The notes: generated by a model from the letters alone, not told the origin. Positions 11,999 through 20,012 are shown, counted from the stretch's first letter. The stretch: DNA of 64,000 nucleotides from Carnobacterium mobile DSM 4848 (GCF_000744825.1 NZ_JQMR01000001.1:2465501-2529500); one strand, 5' to 3'. Translations and numbers: made by a program.

Positions 11999-12988
11999 AT
12001 GTTGAAACTATCAAAAGCAAAAAAAGAAGCAATGGACCGTTTATCTACAAAAGAAGGTTATATCGAAGCTTTAGCGATTGATCAGCGTGGTGCTTTGAAA
12101 AAAATGATTCAAGCTGAAAACCAAGAACCGAGAGATGAACGCATCATTGAATTTAAAAAAATAGTGTCAGAAGGACTAACACCGTATGCATCTTCTATCT
12201 TATTAGATCCTGAGTATGGTTTGGCCGCTGCTGCTGCTCGCCATGCTGAAGCTGGCTTGTTACTGGCTTATGAAAAAACAGGTTATGATGCTGCTGTTCC
12301 CGGACGCCTACCTGATTTGTTAGAAAAGTGGTCTGTAAAGCAGTTAAAAGATCAAGGAGCCGATGCCATCAAATTCTTGCTTTATTACGATGTTGATGAT
12401 AATCCGGAAATCAACCATCAAAAACATGTTTTTGTAGAACGCCTGGGAAGCGAATGCATGGGAGAAGATATTCCTTTCTATTTGGAACTACTGTCTTATG
12501 ATGCTGCCATTCAAGACAATGCTTCAAGCGAATTTGCTAAAGTGAAACCGCATAAAGTCATTGAGATGATGAAAGAATTTTCTAAACCACAGTATAAAGT
12601 AGATGTATTAAAAGTTGAAGTACCTGTAAATATGAATTTCGTTGAAGATTTTGGACAAGAAACAGTCTATACAAAAGCGGAAGCGGCTGCTTACTTTAAA
12701 GAACAAAGCGATGCGACTCATCTGCCATTTATTTTTCTTAGTGCAGGAGTTTCAGCCAAATTGTTCCAAGAGACACTTGTTTTTGCAAATGAATCTGGTT
12801 CTACCTTTAATGGAGTGCTTTGCGGGAGAGCAACTTGGAAAAATGGTGTCCATTATTTTATAGCAGATGGAGAAGACGCAGCAAACAAATGGCTTCAAAC
12901 AGAAGGCAAAGAGAATATCGAAAGTTTGAATGAAGTAGTCGAACGGACAGCATCTTCATGGCACGATAAAGTGGAAGTTGTTGAATAA
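11999..12988 (+). CDS. lacD: Tagatose 1,6-diphosphate aldolase
   Basis: A class I aldolase of 329 residues, typical of LacD (about 325). The N-terminal [16 protein letters not shown] and the [10 protein letters not shown] segment (candidate Schiff-base Lys) match the family. It splits tagatose-1,6-bisphosphate into dihydroxyacetone-P and glyceraldehyde-3-P in the cytoplasm. The second ATG (11999) is chosen because AAAGGA ends right at 11989, leaving no room for the ATG at 11990. nagA stops 12 bases upstream. Confidence 0.93.
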   Translation: MLKLSKAKKEAMDRLSTKEGYIEALAIDQRGALKKMIQAENQEPRDERIIEFKKIVSEGLTPYASSILLDPEYGLAAAAARHAEAGLLLAYEKTGYDAAVPGRLPDLLEKWSVKQLKDQGADAIKFLLYYDVDDNPEINHQKHVFVERLGSECMGEDIPFYLELLSYDAAIQDNASSEFAKVKPHKVIEMMKEFSKPQYKVDVLKVEVPVNMNFVEDFGQETVYTKAEAAAYFKEQSDATHLPFIFLSAGVSAKLFQETLVFANESGSTFNGVLCGRATWKNGVHYFIADGEDAANKWLQTEGKENIESLNEVVERTASSWHDKVEVVE

Positions 12989-13001
12989 AGGAGAGACTAA
13001 T

Positions 13002-13940
13002 TTGATACTAACGGTTACGATGAACCCTTCTATAGATATTTCCTATCCCATTGAATGTTTGAAGCTAGACGACATCAACCGGGTTTCTGAAGTTTCGAAA
13101 ACAGCAGGAGGCAAAGGCCTCAATGTTACGCGTGTCATCCATGAACTTGGTGGTTCTGTTAATGCTACTGGAGTAGTTGGAGGACACCTCGGTAACCAAA
13201 TTAAGGAGCAGCTGGACTCAGCTGGCATAACTCATGATTTTTACTCTATTTCACAAGAAACCAGAAACTCTATTGCTTTGTTGCATGATAATGGAAAGCA
13301 AACAGAAATTCTAGAGTCTGGCCCAAACGTTACAAGATCAGAGATGGAGGGCTTTATTGCAACCTTTCAATGCTTATTAGAACATGCCGAACTGATAACT
13401 ATTTCTGGCAGCCTAGCGAAAGGTTTGCCAGATGATTTCTATGCCCAACTTATTCTATCGGCCAAAGAAAAAGGCGTTGATACATTGCTGGATACTTCTG
13501 GAAAAGCACTAAAAGAAGCTTTGAGAGGTGAACAAAAGCCCAAATTAATAAAACCGAATTTAACCGAAATCAATGATTTACTAAAGACGGATTTGGACTC
13601 TGAACAGCCCGAAAAGTTGAAACAAGCCTTAACCCATCCGCTATTTCAAGGAGTAGAATGGATTGTAGTGACATTAGGAGAAGAAGGAGCAGTTGTGAAA
13701 CACAATGAATTGTTTTACCATGCCACCTTGCCTAAAATCGATGTAGTTAATCCAGTTGGATCAGGAGATGCTACTATTGCGGGTTTAGCATACGCTGTCA
13801 GCCATTTTGAAACGGATGAAAATACTATAAAAACTGGAATGACAACAGGCATGTTAAATGCATTAGAGTCTGTTACAGGTCATATTAATAGAGATAATTT
13901 CCAGAAATTGTACAACCAGATTCAAGTAAAAGCTTTTTAA
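13002..13940 (+). CDS. lacC: Tagatose-6-phosphate kinase (PfkB family)
   Basis: A 312-residue PfkB-family kinase. TVTMNPSIDISY at the N-terminus, TAGGKGLNVTRV and the C-terminal VNPVGSGDATIAGLAYAV (anion hole and catalytic Asp) are the LacC/FruK signatures. It phosphorylates tagatose-6-P for LacD. TTG at 13002 is the likely start: AAAGGAGAG at 12987-12995 is correctly spaced to it and lies just past the lacD stop codon. It is the last gene of the operon and a strong terminator follows. Confidence 0.92.
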   Translation: MILTVTMNPSIDISYPIECLKLDDINRVSEVSKTAGGKGLNVTRVIHELGGSVNATGVVGGHLGNQIKEQLDSAGITHDFYSISQETRNSIALLHDNGKQTEILESGPNVTRSEMEGFIATFQCLLEHAELITISGSLAKGLPDDFYAQLILSAKEKGVDTLLDTSGKALKEALRGEQKPKLIKPNLTEINDLLKTDLDSEQPEKLKQALTHPLFQGVEWIVVTLGEEGAVVKHNELFYHATLPKIDVVNPVGSGDATIAGLAYAVSHFETDENTIKTGMTTGMLNALESVTGHINRDNFQKLYNQIQVKAF

Positions 13941-13987
13941 GATATACTGAAATATCCATGGAGCAGGATAAATGATGTTCCTAAATC

Positions 13988-14037
13988 AAAATACCGGTGA
14001 ATTATCAGCTGAACTGATAAACCACCGGTATTTTTTT
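13988..14037 (+). terminator. Terminator of the amino-sugar operon
   Basis: A two-part stem: ATACCGGTG (13991-13999) with CACCGGTAT (14023-14031), and an inner TTATCAG/CTGATAA pair, then a run of T. Confidence 0.9.
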
Positions 14038-14070
14038 AATTGATAGACTCTTTAGCTCTATGGCTGTTTC

Positions 14071-14595
14071 TTATGAACGTTCTTTAAAAAAACGGTGAAT
14101 AAAATAAGATGAAAAAACAATGTTGACTAAAATAGCGATCATACTGCCAATGACAGTATCGAGCACGCGATTAAGCGCATAAAGATGCGTTGCCCCAGCA
14201 GGTATCGTAAAATAAGTGATCATATAAGTCGCTGTTCCGCCGATAATGCCTTCATGATAGTTCAAGCGGTCACAAATAATGATGACGAGCATTTGACCAA
14301 TGGCTACTCCGAATAGTTCAATGACAAAAGAGTAGCCCGTAAATTGCTGAATCAAAACGAGAAGAGTCGCAATCAATGCACCAACAGCATTTCCAAAAAT
14401 TCGTGTTTTCCCAAAATAAAAACTGGTTCTCCAATTTTCTCTTAAAGAAAAAACAGCTGCTAAAGCTGCTAAAGCAGGTGTTCCACGATTCGTATAATGA
14501 AAAAGCAGCATACAAAGAGCTACGGCAATGCCAGTTTTGATTGTGCGCATACCAATTTTATAATTTTTAAACACTTTCTTCACTCTTTCTTCCAT
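14071..14595 (-). CDS. FUSC/aromatic-acid-exporter-like membrane protein, copy 1
   Basis: A membrane protein of about 174 residues with four or five transmembrane segments and the motif IGMRTIKTGIAVALC near the N-terminus, followed by SLRENWRTSFYFGKTRIFGN. This is the membrane half of FUSC/ArAE-type transporters (aromatic-acid or fusaric-acid efflux family); the cytoplasmic half is absent, so it may act with a partner. It is about half identical to the next gene, a clear tandem duplication. The start is uncertain: the frame is open to 14661, no good ribosome site is seen, and the Met at 14595 matches the start of the paralogue. Function is inferred from family only. Confidence 0.7.
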   Translation of the reverse strand: MEERVKKVFKNYKIGMRTIKTGIAVALCMLLFHYTNRGTPALAALAAVFSLRENWRTSFYFGKTRIFGNAVGALIATLLVLIQQFTGYSFVIELFGVAIGQMLVIIICDRLNYHEGIIGGTATYMITYFTIPAGATHLYALNRVLDTVIGSMIAILVNIVFSSYFIHRFFKERS

Positions 14596-14676
14596 TGAGT
14601 TGATTCGTTCATCGTTTAGGATCAACTCTGATACTTCTATCATACATGAAAAAAGTGTCACATGGGCAGGAATAGG

Positions 14677-15183
14677 TTATTTAGCGGATTTTTTAGGAAA
14701 AACTGGAATAAGAAGATTGACACTAACTGCAATAAAAGTTCCAATAAAGATATCAAAGACTCGTTGTATAGCGTATTGTACCGCATTATCTACAGGGATG
14801 GTGTAATAGATAATCAAAAAAGCAGCCGTAGCCCCTATAATGCCGGAATTATTCTGGACGCGATCACACAAAATAATGATCAAAATAACGGCGATAGGAA
14901 CGCCAATCAGTTCAAGTAAAAATGATTCTCCCATATACTTTTGTATAAGGACTAATAAGGTAGCTGTCAAAGCTCCAATCGTATTTCCCAAAATTCTCGT
15001 TTTGCCGAATGTAAAACTAGATTTCCAGTTTTCTCTTAAGGCATAAATGGCTGATAAGCTAGCAATCATCGGAGTTCCGCGCTCAGTAAAATGAAACAAC
15101 AGAACACAAATGGCAACAGCGATGGCTGTTTTAATCGTCCGCATACCCAGACGATAATTTTCAAAAATAGACATAAGTTTCAT
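14677..15183 (-). CDS. FUSC/aromatic-acid-exporter-like membrane protein, copy 2
   Basis: A 168-residue paralogue of the preceding gene with the same plan (RLGMRTIKTAIAVAIC, YALRENWKSSFTFGKTRILGN, LCDRVQNNSGIIGATAAFL). It is transcribed first in the pair, about 80 bases upstream of copy 1. The chosen ATG at 15183 follows AGAGAGAAAGTG; ATG at 15174 is an alternative. The substrate is unknown. Two half-size paralogues side by side could form a heteromeric channel. Confidence 0.72.
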   Translation of the reverse strand: MKLMSIFENYRLGMRTIKTAIAVAICVLLFHFTERGTPMIASLSAIYALRENWKSSFTFGKTRILGNTIGALTATLLVLIQKYMGESFLLELIGVPIAVILIIILCDRVQNNSGIIGATAAFLIIYYTIPVDNAVQYAIQRVFDIFIGTFIAVSVNLLIPVFPKKSAK

Positions 15184-15345
15184 CACTTTCTCTCTAAGTC
15201 AATAAGTTGTTTCGAATAGGTAGTGTATCCATAATAATACAAAAACGGCTTAAACAAAACTAGGAACCCAAAAACACCTGTCTTTTCATAGAATTTTTTT
15301 GGAAAATAAGCTATTCTTGAATTGACAGAAGGTGAGGATCACATT

Positions 15346-16332
15346 ATGACGCTTAGTTTAAGAACGATTAAAATTGTGTTCGCAACAACAATTGCCATAT
15401 TTTTTGCAAAGATGTTGCATTTAGACTATACAGTAGCTGCAGGAATCATAGCGATTCTAAGTATTTCAGATACAAAGTTGTCTTCTTTAAAGACAGCTGG
15501 TCAAAGAATCGTTTCCACTGTTGTGGCTTTAGCAATTGCTGCTGTATTATTTCAGCTTTTTGGTTTTACAACGTTGATTTTTGGATTGTATCTCTTGGTC
15601 TATGTACCGATTGCATACAAATTAAATGTACAGGCGGGAATTGCTCCTTGCTCAGTTTTGGTGAGCCATCTTTTATTAGAACAAAGTACATCTGTTCATT
15701 GGCTCTGGAACGAATTTCTCTTGATGATGATCGGAGCAAGTTTAGCTATTTTGTTCAACCTCTATATGCCTTCAAAAGAAACGCAAATTCAAGCAATGCG
15801 TGAGGCAGTGGATGAGAAAATCAAAAAAATACTGCTTTATTTTGATCAAACGTTAAAAGAAGGTTTTTCAGGAACGGAAGATTTTCAGTTGATCCAAGAA
15901 TTAGAAGAGACATTAGATGAAGCTATCCAAGTTGCTTATACAGAATTAGATAATCAATTAGTAAATCCCAGGTTCTATGAGATTCATTATTTTGAAATGC
16001 GAAAAGTACAGGCATCGATTCTAAAACAAATGGCGACTAATTTACGGTTTTGCCATTTGCCGACTAAGCAAAATAAAATATTGGCTGGCTTATTCTATTT
16101 AACCGCTGAGCAATTACATGAAAGCAACTCAGGGACTGCTTTAATGCAAAATATACAAGAACTGTTAAATGATTTTCGAAACAGTCCATTGCCGCAAACC
16201 CGAGAAGAATTTGAAAATCGAGCAGTCTTATTTCAATTGTTAAATGATTTCACGCGCTTTATTGATGTGAAGCAAAAATTTTATGAAAAATATGTTCCAG
16301 AAACTAGGGGAACAACCCCTGATAGTCAATAA
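15346..16332 (+). CDS. ArAE_1/DUF939 aromatic-acid-exporter family protein
   Basis: A 328-residue protein with about five transmembrane segments (residues 1-135) and a soluble helical C-terminal domain (about 150-320), the ArAE_1 plus ArAE_1_C layout of B. subtilis YqjA-like proteins. TVAAGIIAILSISDTKLSSLKTAGQRI is recognisable in the membrane part. The start at 15346 follows AGGTGAGG at eight bases. It is divergent from the two short FUSC proteins, so all three transport genes probably relate to export of organic acids or to the envelope, though no substrate can be named. Confidence 0.78.
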   Translation: MTLSLRTIKIVFATTIAIFFAKMLHLDYTVAAGIIAILSISDTKLSSLKTAGQRIVSTVVALAIAAVLFQLFGFTTLIFGLYLLVYVPIAYKLNVQAGIAPCSVLVSHLLLEQSTSVHWLWNEFLLMMIGASLAILFNLYMPSKETQIQAMREAVDEKIKKILLYFDQTLKEGFSGTEDFQLIQELEETLDEAIQVAYTELDNQLVNPRFYEIHYFEMRKVQASILKQMATNLRFCHLPTKQNKILAGLFYLTAEQLHESNSGTALMQNIQELLNDFRNSPLPQTREEFENRAVLFQLLNDFTRFIDVKQKFYEKYVPETRGTTPDSQ

Positions 16333-16420
16333 AACGCAAAAGGATGGCTTAAGAATAAAACGCTGAAACCATACATGAGGGAATATTTTTTTCGGTGCTT
16401 CGGTGCTTAAAGGAAAGGGA

Positions 16421-16518
16421 TTTGCGTGCCCTAAGTCAAGAAATTTAAAGCTTTAAGGCACGAAAAAAGAGTTTGCGTGCCCTAAGTCAAAAAAATTAAA
16501 GCTTTAAGTCACGCAAAA
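16421..16518 (-). repeat. 51-nt hairpin repeat, two units (locus R1)
   Basis: TTTGCGTGCC recurs at 16421 and 16472, exactly 51 bases apart. Each unit pairs CGTGCC with GGCACG around a loop rich in A and T. Read on the minus strand, the linker is GCAAACTCTTTTTT between GGCAC and GTGCC, which matches the GCAAAY linker of the repeats at 19740, 41180 and 62367. This stretch fills most of the 308-base gap before 16641; nothing else is recognised there. Confidence 0.75.
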
Positions 16519-16640
16519 TAGGTTTATACATCGAGGCCATTCAGATAGAGGGTTACACTTTTTACCGCACCTAAAAAGACGAACATAATTCCACTTTTAA
16601 GCAAGACAGAGTTTAAAAATTTAATTTGGAGGAATAGAGA

Positions 16641-17114
16641 ATGAAAAAAATTCTTTTGATTTTAGGGCTAATTGCATTCATTTCTTTTGGGGCTCAAGAA
16701 GTACAAGCGGAAGCAGCACAACCAACGGGAAACCAGGAAAAGATCATCTATGATTTAGAACAAGGAGGCACACAGTCGTTTACTGTTGTCACATCTGCAG
16801 GAGAAGAAATCGTGATCGAAGTGGAAGAAATTCCATCAATGTTAAGAGCCGTGAAAAACGGAAATTATAAAATTTCCGCTGCTACGCTGGGTCAATGGAA
16901 AGCCGAATATCAGATCTCAATCAGCGGAAATAAAATCACGAAAGCTTATTCTCCCTCTATTGTGGCTTATACAGGAAGTTTTACAAGCGCTAAATTAACT
17001 GTAGACAATACGAAACAAGCGACTTATTATTTGAAAAGAAAAGTCTCGTTGATCACAACATCCATAAACTTACGCGCAAAATTGCTAACAAATAGTATTT
17101 CGATTAGTTACTAA
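16641..17114 (+). CDS. Secreted protein of unknown function (DUF5626-like)
   Basis: A 157-residue protein with a clear signal peptide (MKKILLILGLIAFISFGAQ, cleavage likely after VQAEA). The mature part is beta-rich, with IIYDLEQGGTQSFTVVTSAG and repeated short strands. It looks like the DUF5626 family of small secreted Firmicutes proteins, but I am not sure. GGAGG precedes the ATG. The gene ends two bases before the convergent XRE regulator. No enzymatic motif is visible. Confidence 0.65.
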   Translation: MKKILLILGLIAFISFGAQEVQAEAAQPTGNQEKIIYDLEQGGTQSFTVVTSAGEEIVIEVEEIPSMLRAVKNGNYKISAATLGQWKAEYQISISGNKITKAYSPSIVAYTGSFTSAKLTVDNTKQATYYLKRKVSLITTSINLRAKLLTNSISISY

Positions 17115-17116
17115 AA

Positions 17117-17629
17117 TTAACCAAGGTACTCGACAGTTGTCGTCCCCCATCCAAAAATATCGCTTAGTATACCGTATCCAATAAAAAGATTAAAAAGAAT
17201 ACAGCAAGCACACGAGAGATAAAGCAATTTATACAGTGTGTTTGTTTTTTTGTTCCTTTTTATAATAAAGGGCGCCACGATCAGTCCAAAAGGAGCAATC
17301 AAAAAACTAATAAAAGAAAGGATCAGCAATATAAGACCTTCATCTTTTTCTGAGGTTCCTCGTATAAAATCCAGTTTGCGATAAGAATCTTCAATTTTAA
17401 GTTCATTCTCTTCAATTCTGTTTTTTAGATCTTGGTTTTCTTTTAATAATTCATCGATCGATATTTCATAATAATTGCTTAATTTTACTAAATTATCTAA
17501 ATCAGGGTAACTGTTTCCATTTTCCCACTTAGAAATAGACTGACGAGAAATTTGCAAATAATCCGCAACATCTCCTTGCGTAAACCCTTTATTGATTCTA
17601 CTTTCCTTTAATCGTTCTGCTAATGCCAT
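17117..17629 (-). CDS. XRE-family regulator with C-terminal membrane segments
   Basis: A 170-residue protein. Residues 5-60 form a helix-turn-helix of the Cro/CI type (GFTQGDVADYLQISRQSISKWENG). A short coiled coil (about 65-85) follows, then two hydrophobic segments (about 98-125 and 135-155). Membrane-anchored XRE regulators of this design are common in Lactobacillales; they may sense envelope state or partner proteins. The ribosome site is GGGAGGAAAT. It is divergent from the tiny-ORF cluster starting at 17834, which is therefore a candidate target. Confidence 0.82.
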   Translation of the reverse strand: MALAERLKESRINKGFTQGDVADYLQISRQSISKWENGNSYPDLDNLVKLSNYYEISIDELLKENQDLKNRIEENELKIEDSYRKLDFIRGTSEKDEGLILLILSFISFLIAPFGLIVAPFIIKRNKKTNTLYKLLYLSCACCILFNLFIGYGILSDIFGWGTTTVEYLG

Positions 17630-17752
17630 CTGATTTCCTCCCTTGTATCTTATCTTTTTCTATCATACCGAAAGCTGATCCTTTTTACTATCCGCTAATA
17701 ACATTATTTTACCTCTTTATTATTTTGTTCCTGAGAATGGCTTTAAACCCGC

Positions 17753-17788
17753 GATGTAAACCATTGGTTGCTAGGATGTAAACCATTG
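17753..17788. promoter_or_regulatory. Direct repeat GATGTAAACCATTG x2, operator candidate
   Basis: Two identical 14-base copies at 17753-17766 and 17775-17788, 22 bases apart (about two helical turns), between the XRE regulator and the small ORFs. The spacing suits side-by-side binding of a regulator. No confident promoter boxes were found in the surrounding 17630-17833 stretch. Confidence 0.45.
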
Positions 17789-17833
17789 CGTTCTTACTAT
17801 TTTAAATAAAGTACCGGATAATCAAGGTGAGCA

Positions 17834-17941
17834 ATGAAGAAAACAACAGAGACAAAGTCAGAAACAAGCGTCTATTTTTTATCGTTGGTTGGAAGCACCA
17901 GTAAAAATAAAGGCGTTCATTTTGTGGAGGGAAATAGATGA
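17834..17941 (+). CDS. Putative 35-residue peptide
   Basis: A short frame, MKKTTETKSETSVYFLSLVG then a polar tail. AAGGTGAG lies close before the ATG. Its TGA overlaps the ATG of the next small ORF (ATGA), a typical sign of coupled translation; the next gene's ribosome site GGAGGGAAATAG lies inside this frame. It may be a real leader peptide or only a chance frame. Confidence 0.35.
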   Translation: MKKTTETKSETSVYFLSLVGSTSKNKGVHFVEGNR

Positions 17942-18093
17942 AAAAGAATAAAGGGTATTTAGTTTTTCATGTTTTATCAATAATTGTTTTTAGTTTAGCA
18001 ATTCTTGGACTGTTTAATCAAAAGATTGGAATCGGCTACGGCTTGTTAGCTTTAGGATATATTCTGCTTAGAACAGCGGACCGAATCGAATGA
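17938..18093 (+). CDS. Small two-span membrane protein, 51 residues
   Basis: The frame encodes a 51-residue protein that is mostly hydrophobic, with two predicted spans (HVLSIIVFSLAILGLF and IGYGLLALGYILL) and the basic end RTADRIE. An excellent ribosome site (GGAGGGAAATAG) precedes the ATG. It looks like the many uncharacterised short membrane proteins (DUF3953-like) of Firmicutes, but no family can be asserted. Together with 17834 and 18124 it forms a tiny-ORF cluster. Confidence 0.62.
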   Translation: MKKNKGYLVFHVLSIIVFSLAILGLFNQKIGIGYGLLALGYILLRTADRIE

Positions 18094-18123
18094 TGAACCA
18101 AACTTAAAAGGAGCACACAGAAT

Positions 18124-18228
18124 ATGAGGGAGAAGATGAAAAAAATAACGGTGGCGAGTATTCTTTTCTTAATGAGCCTTTTCACAGGATTTTTTGTGAT
18201 TGAAGCATTAAGTTGGTTTTTTTACTAA
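18124..18228 (+). CDS. Small one-span membrane peptide, 34 residues
   Basis: The frame reads MREKMKKITVASILFLMSLF and continues for 14 residues as one hydrophobic span ending SWFFY. AAAGGAG lies 11 bases before the ATG at 18124; the second ATG at 18136 is an alternative start. Function unknown. It is the third member of the tiny-ORF cluster upstream of the GerMN lipoprotein. Confidence 0.5.
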   Translation: MREKMKKITVASILFLMSLFTGFFVIEALSWFFY

Positions 18229-18291
18229 GAAAGGAATAGGCAGTAACAAGAATAGCATAAGAAGTTATTTTAAGGACACATTTCAGGGAAA

Positions 18292-18320
18292 TGGAAAACG
18301 TTTTCTGTAAATGGTATAAT
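18292..18320 (+). promoter_or_regulatory. Extended -10 promoter of the GerMN lipoprotein gene
   Basis: TGGTATAAT (extended -10, TATAAT at 18315-18320) with a weak TGGAAA -35 at 18292-18297 and a 17-bp spacer. The palindrome GAAAACGTTTTC (18294-18305) covers the -35 and is a two-mismatch cre candidate. Confidence 0.6.
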
Positions 18321-18350
18321 ACACTATATAAAGAAGAAAGAGAGGGATAC

Positions 18351-19517
18351 ATGATGAAAAAAATAGGTTTTCTTTTTAGTTTATTCTTTTTAGCCCTTAT
18401 TCTATCCTCTTGCCGTTTCTTTAATCGGGAAGAACCTAATACTGATTCTTCAAACAGCTCCTCGATGTCTGAAGAAAGCAAGATAAGTTCCAGTTCTGAA
18501 GAAAATTCAGCAACGAGTTCAAGCCAAGAAGCTGCGTCCAGTTCTAGTTCAACAGCTGAAGAACCAGACAGCATAGATTTAGCTGCTTATTTTCCAGATA
18601 CAAACAACCAGCATTACATTTATGCAGGGGAAGGAAATGAATACGCTAGTTATGATGAATACACTGACTATGCTAAAGACAATCGAAAACAAATTAGAAA
18701 AAACAATGGCGGAACAGAAGAGGTAAAGGTCATTGAGTTAGAAAAAGACCAAATCAAGACGCGTCTATCACGCGGTGAAGCTTATCCACGAGAAAATTGG
18801 CTAGACCAAGAACCAGGAGAAGAGGAAGGAACGGAAATCTTACTCAAAGCACCTTTAAAAGAAGGGACGACTTGGCCAGTGATGGGCGAACGGACACGGA
18901 CAATCACCGGTATCAATGTTTCTATCGATACACCAATGGGAACGTATGAGACCGTGGAGGTGACTACTGAAGGAAGCGAAGACAAAGTAGTTGATTATTA
19001 TGCGCCAGACATTGGGTTAGTAAAAACCGTCTTTACATCAGACGATTATAACGTGACCTCCACTTTAAGCAAAATTGAAACAGATGTACCGCTGGTTCAA
19101 ACCGTTCGTTTTTATTATCCTAATGCTGACGGAGAGACGTTGTCTTATGTGGACAAAGAACTAGCTTTTAAAACCAATGATGTGACGAAAAAGAAAATAG
19201 AAACAGCTTATAAAGAATTACCTAATGACGCTGTTGGATCCGTCTTATCAGACAACACGACCATTTTGAGTTTGTATTTGAATACGGATGGAAGGGTATA
19301 TGTCGACTTTTCTAAAGAATTGATTTCTGAAATGAACGCGGGTTCTGCCTATGAAACGTTAATTTTACAAAGCATTGTCAATACAATAGGCGGATACTAC
19401 TATATGAATGAAGTCTATCTCACTGTTGATGGACAGCCTTACAGCACAGGACATATCCAAAAAGAAAAAGGCGAATCGTTTACAGTAGATACCGAAAATA
19501 GCAGCGAAGTACAGTAA
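18351..19517 (+). CDS. Lipoprotein with GerMN domain
   Basis: A protein of about 388 residues. The N-terminus MMKKIGFLFSLFFLALILSSC is a lipoprotein signal with the lipid-bearing Cys in LSSC. A Ser/Glu-rich linker follows to about residue 60. The last 130 residues (from VRFYYPNADGETLSY) are a GerMN domain as found in spore-germination GerM and in non-sporulating lipoproteins of unknown role at the cell surface. The middle part (about 65-240) resembles an envelope beta domain without a clear name. GAGAGGGATAC precedes the ATG. It is monocistronic, closed by a terminator. Confidence 0.82.
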   Translation: MMKKIGFLFSLFFLALILSSCRFFNREEPNTDSSNSSSMSEESKISSSSEENSATSSSQEAASSSSSTAEEPDSIDLAAYFPDTNNQHYIYAGEGNEYASYDEYTDYAKDNRKQIRKNNGGTEEVKVIELEKDQIKTRLSRGEAYPRENWLDQEPGEEEGTEILLKAPLKEGTTWPVMGERTRTITGINVSIDTPMGTYETVEVTTEGSEDKVVDYYAPDIGLVKTVFTSDDYNVTSTLSKIETDVPLVQTVRFYYPNADGETLSYVDKELAFKTNDVTKKKIETAYKELPNDAVGSVLSDNTTILSLYLNTDGRVYVDFSKELISEMNAGSAYETLILQSIVNTIGGYYYMNEVYLTVDGQPYSTGHIQKEKGESFTVDTENSSEVQ

Positions 19518-19527
19518 AGAGCAGAAA

Positions 19528-19579
19528 AAATACAGCAGGAGGTTGAGGCGAAATCCTCATTTTCTTGCTGTATTTCTTT
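19528..19579 (+). terminator. Terminator after the GerMN gene
   Basis: AAATACAGCA (19528-19537) pairs with TGCTGTATTT (19566-19575), inner GAGG/CCTC, followed by CTTTC. Confidence 0.85.
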
Positions 19580-19623
19580 CTGGAATATACTTGAGGCAGT
19601 GACCGCAATAGTTAGACACTTTC

Positions 19624-19649
19624 AGAGTAGAGCTGCCTACTCTTTTTTT
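19624..19649 (+). terminator. Second intrinsic terminator
   Basis: AGAGTAG (19624-19630) with CTACTCT (19637-19643) and seven T. No gene is seen between it and the previous terminator; it may be left from a lost gene or end a small RNA. Confidence 0.75.
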
Positions 19650-19739
19650 GCTTTGTTTCAATTGTTCTTTTAACCTTTTTTGAGCACGGCAAAGTACTTA
19701 GATTTCTATTCAAGAAATACATGAGAACAGTGATTGAAG

Positions 19740-20012
19740 TTGTCCTTTTCGGCTGTGTCCGAAAAGGCCCGTCTTAAGCGGATAAAAGCTGTTAAAGAAT
19801 ATATGAAGGGGAAGATGGCAACCGTATAGGAGGAAAAAACATTTTGCCTCCTATATCAGGCAGGAAAAATATAGGATATGTTAGGCAAACACGTTATACG
19901 TAACGTATGACTCAAAAAAATACAAGGACAAGGCAGGCAAATCTCTTTTGCGTACCGTAAAAAGGGCAACTCTCTAACGATAGGGTAGTTAAGAACATTT
20001 TGAGTATTTTTA
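19740..20012 (+). repeat. Structured intergenic element with 51-nt hairpin repeats (locus R2)
   Basis: It begins with a perfect 9-bp hairpin (CCTTTTCGG 19744-19752, CCGAAAAGG 19759-19767). It continues with hairpins at 19825-19855 (9-bp stem, 13-nt loop) and 19876-19908 (stem ATATGTT/AACGTAT, 19-nt loop AGGCAAACACGTTATACGT), 51 bases apart. A further AGGCAAA motif lies at 19935. It is colinear with the element at 41180-41455, including the first hairpin and the closing AAGAACATnTTGA. It takes up much of the 19518-20186 gap. No coding frame is seen. Confidence 0.75.

Noticed and set aside
18182-18574. 130-residue minus-strand frame rich in Ser/Glu/Leu
   Set aside because: Mirror of the Ser/Glu-rich linker of the GerMN lipoprotein; shadow frame.
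19600-19650. Remnant of an IS end
   Set aside because: The TTAGACACTTTCAGAGTAG run looked familiar, but no transposase piece or inverted partner was found; only the terminator is kept.
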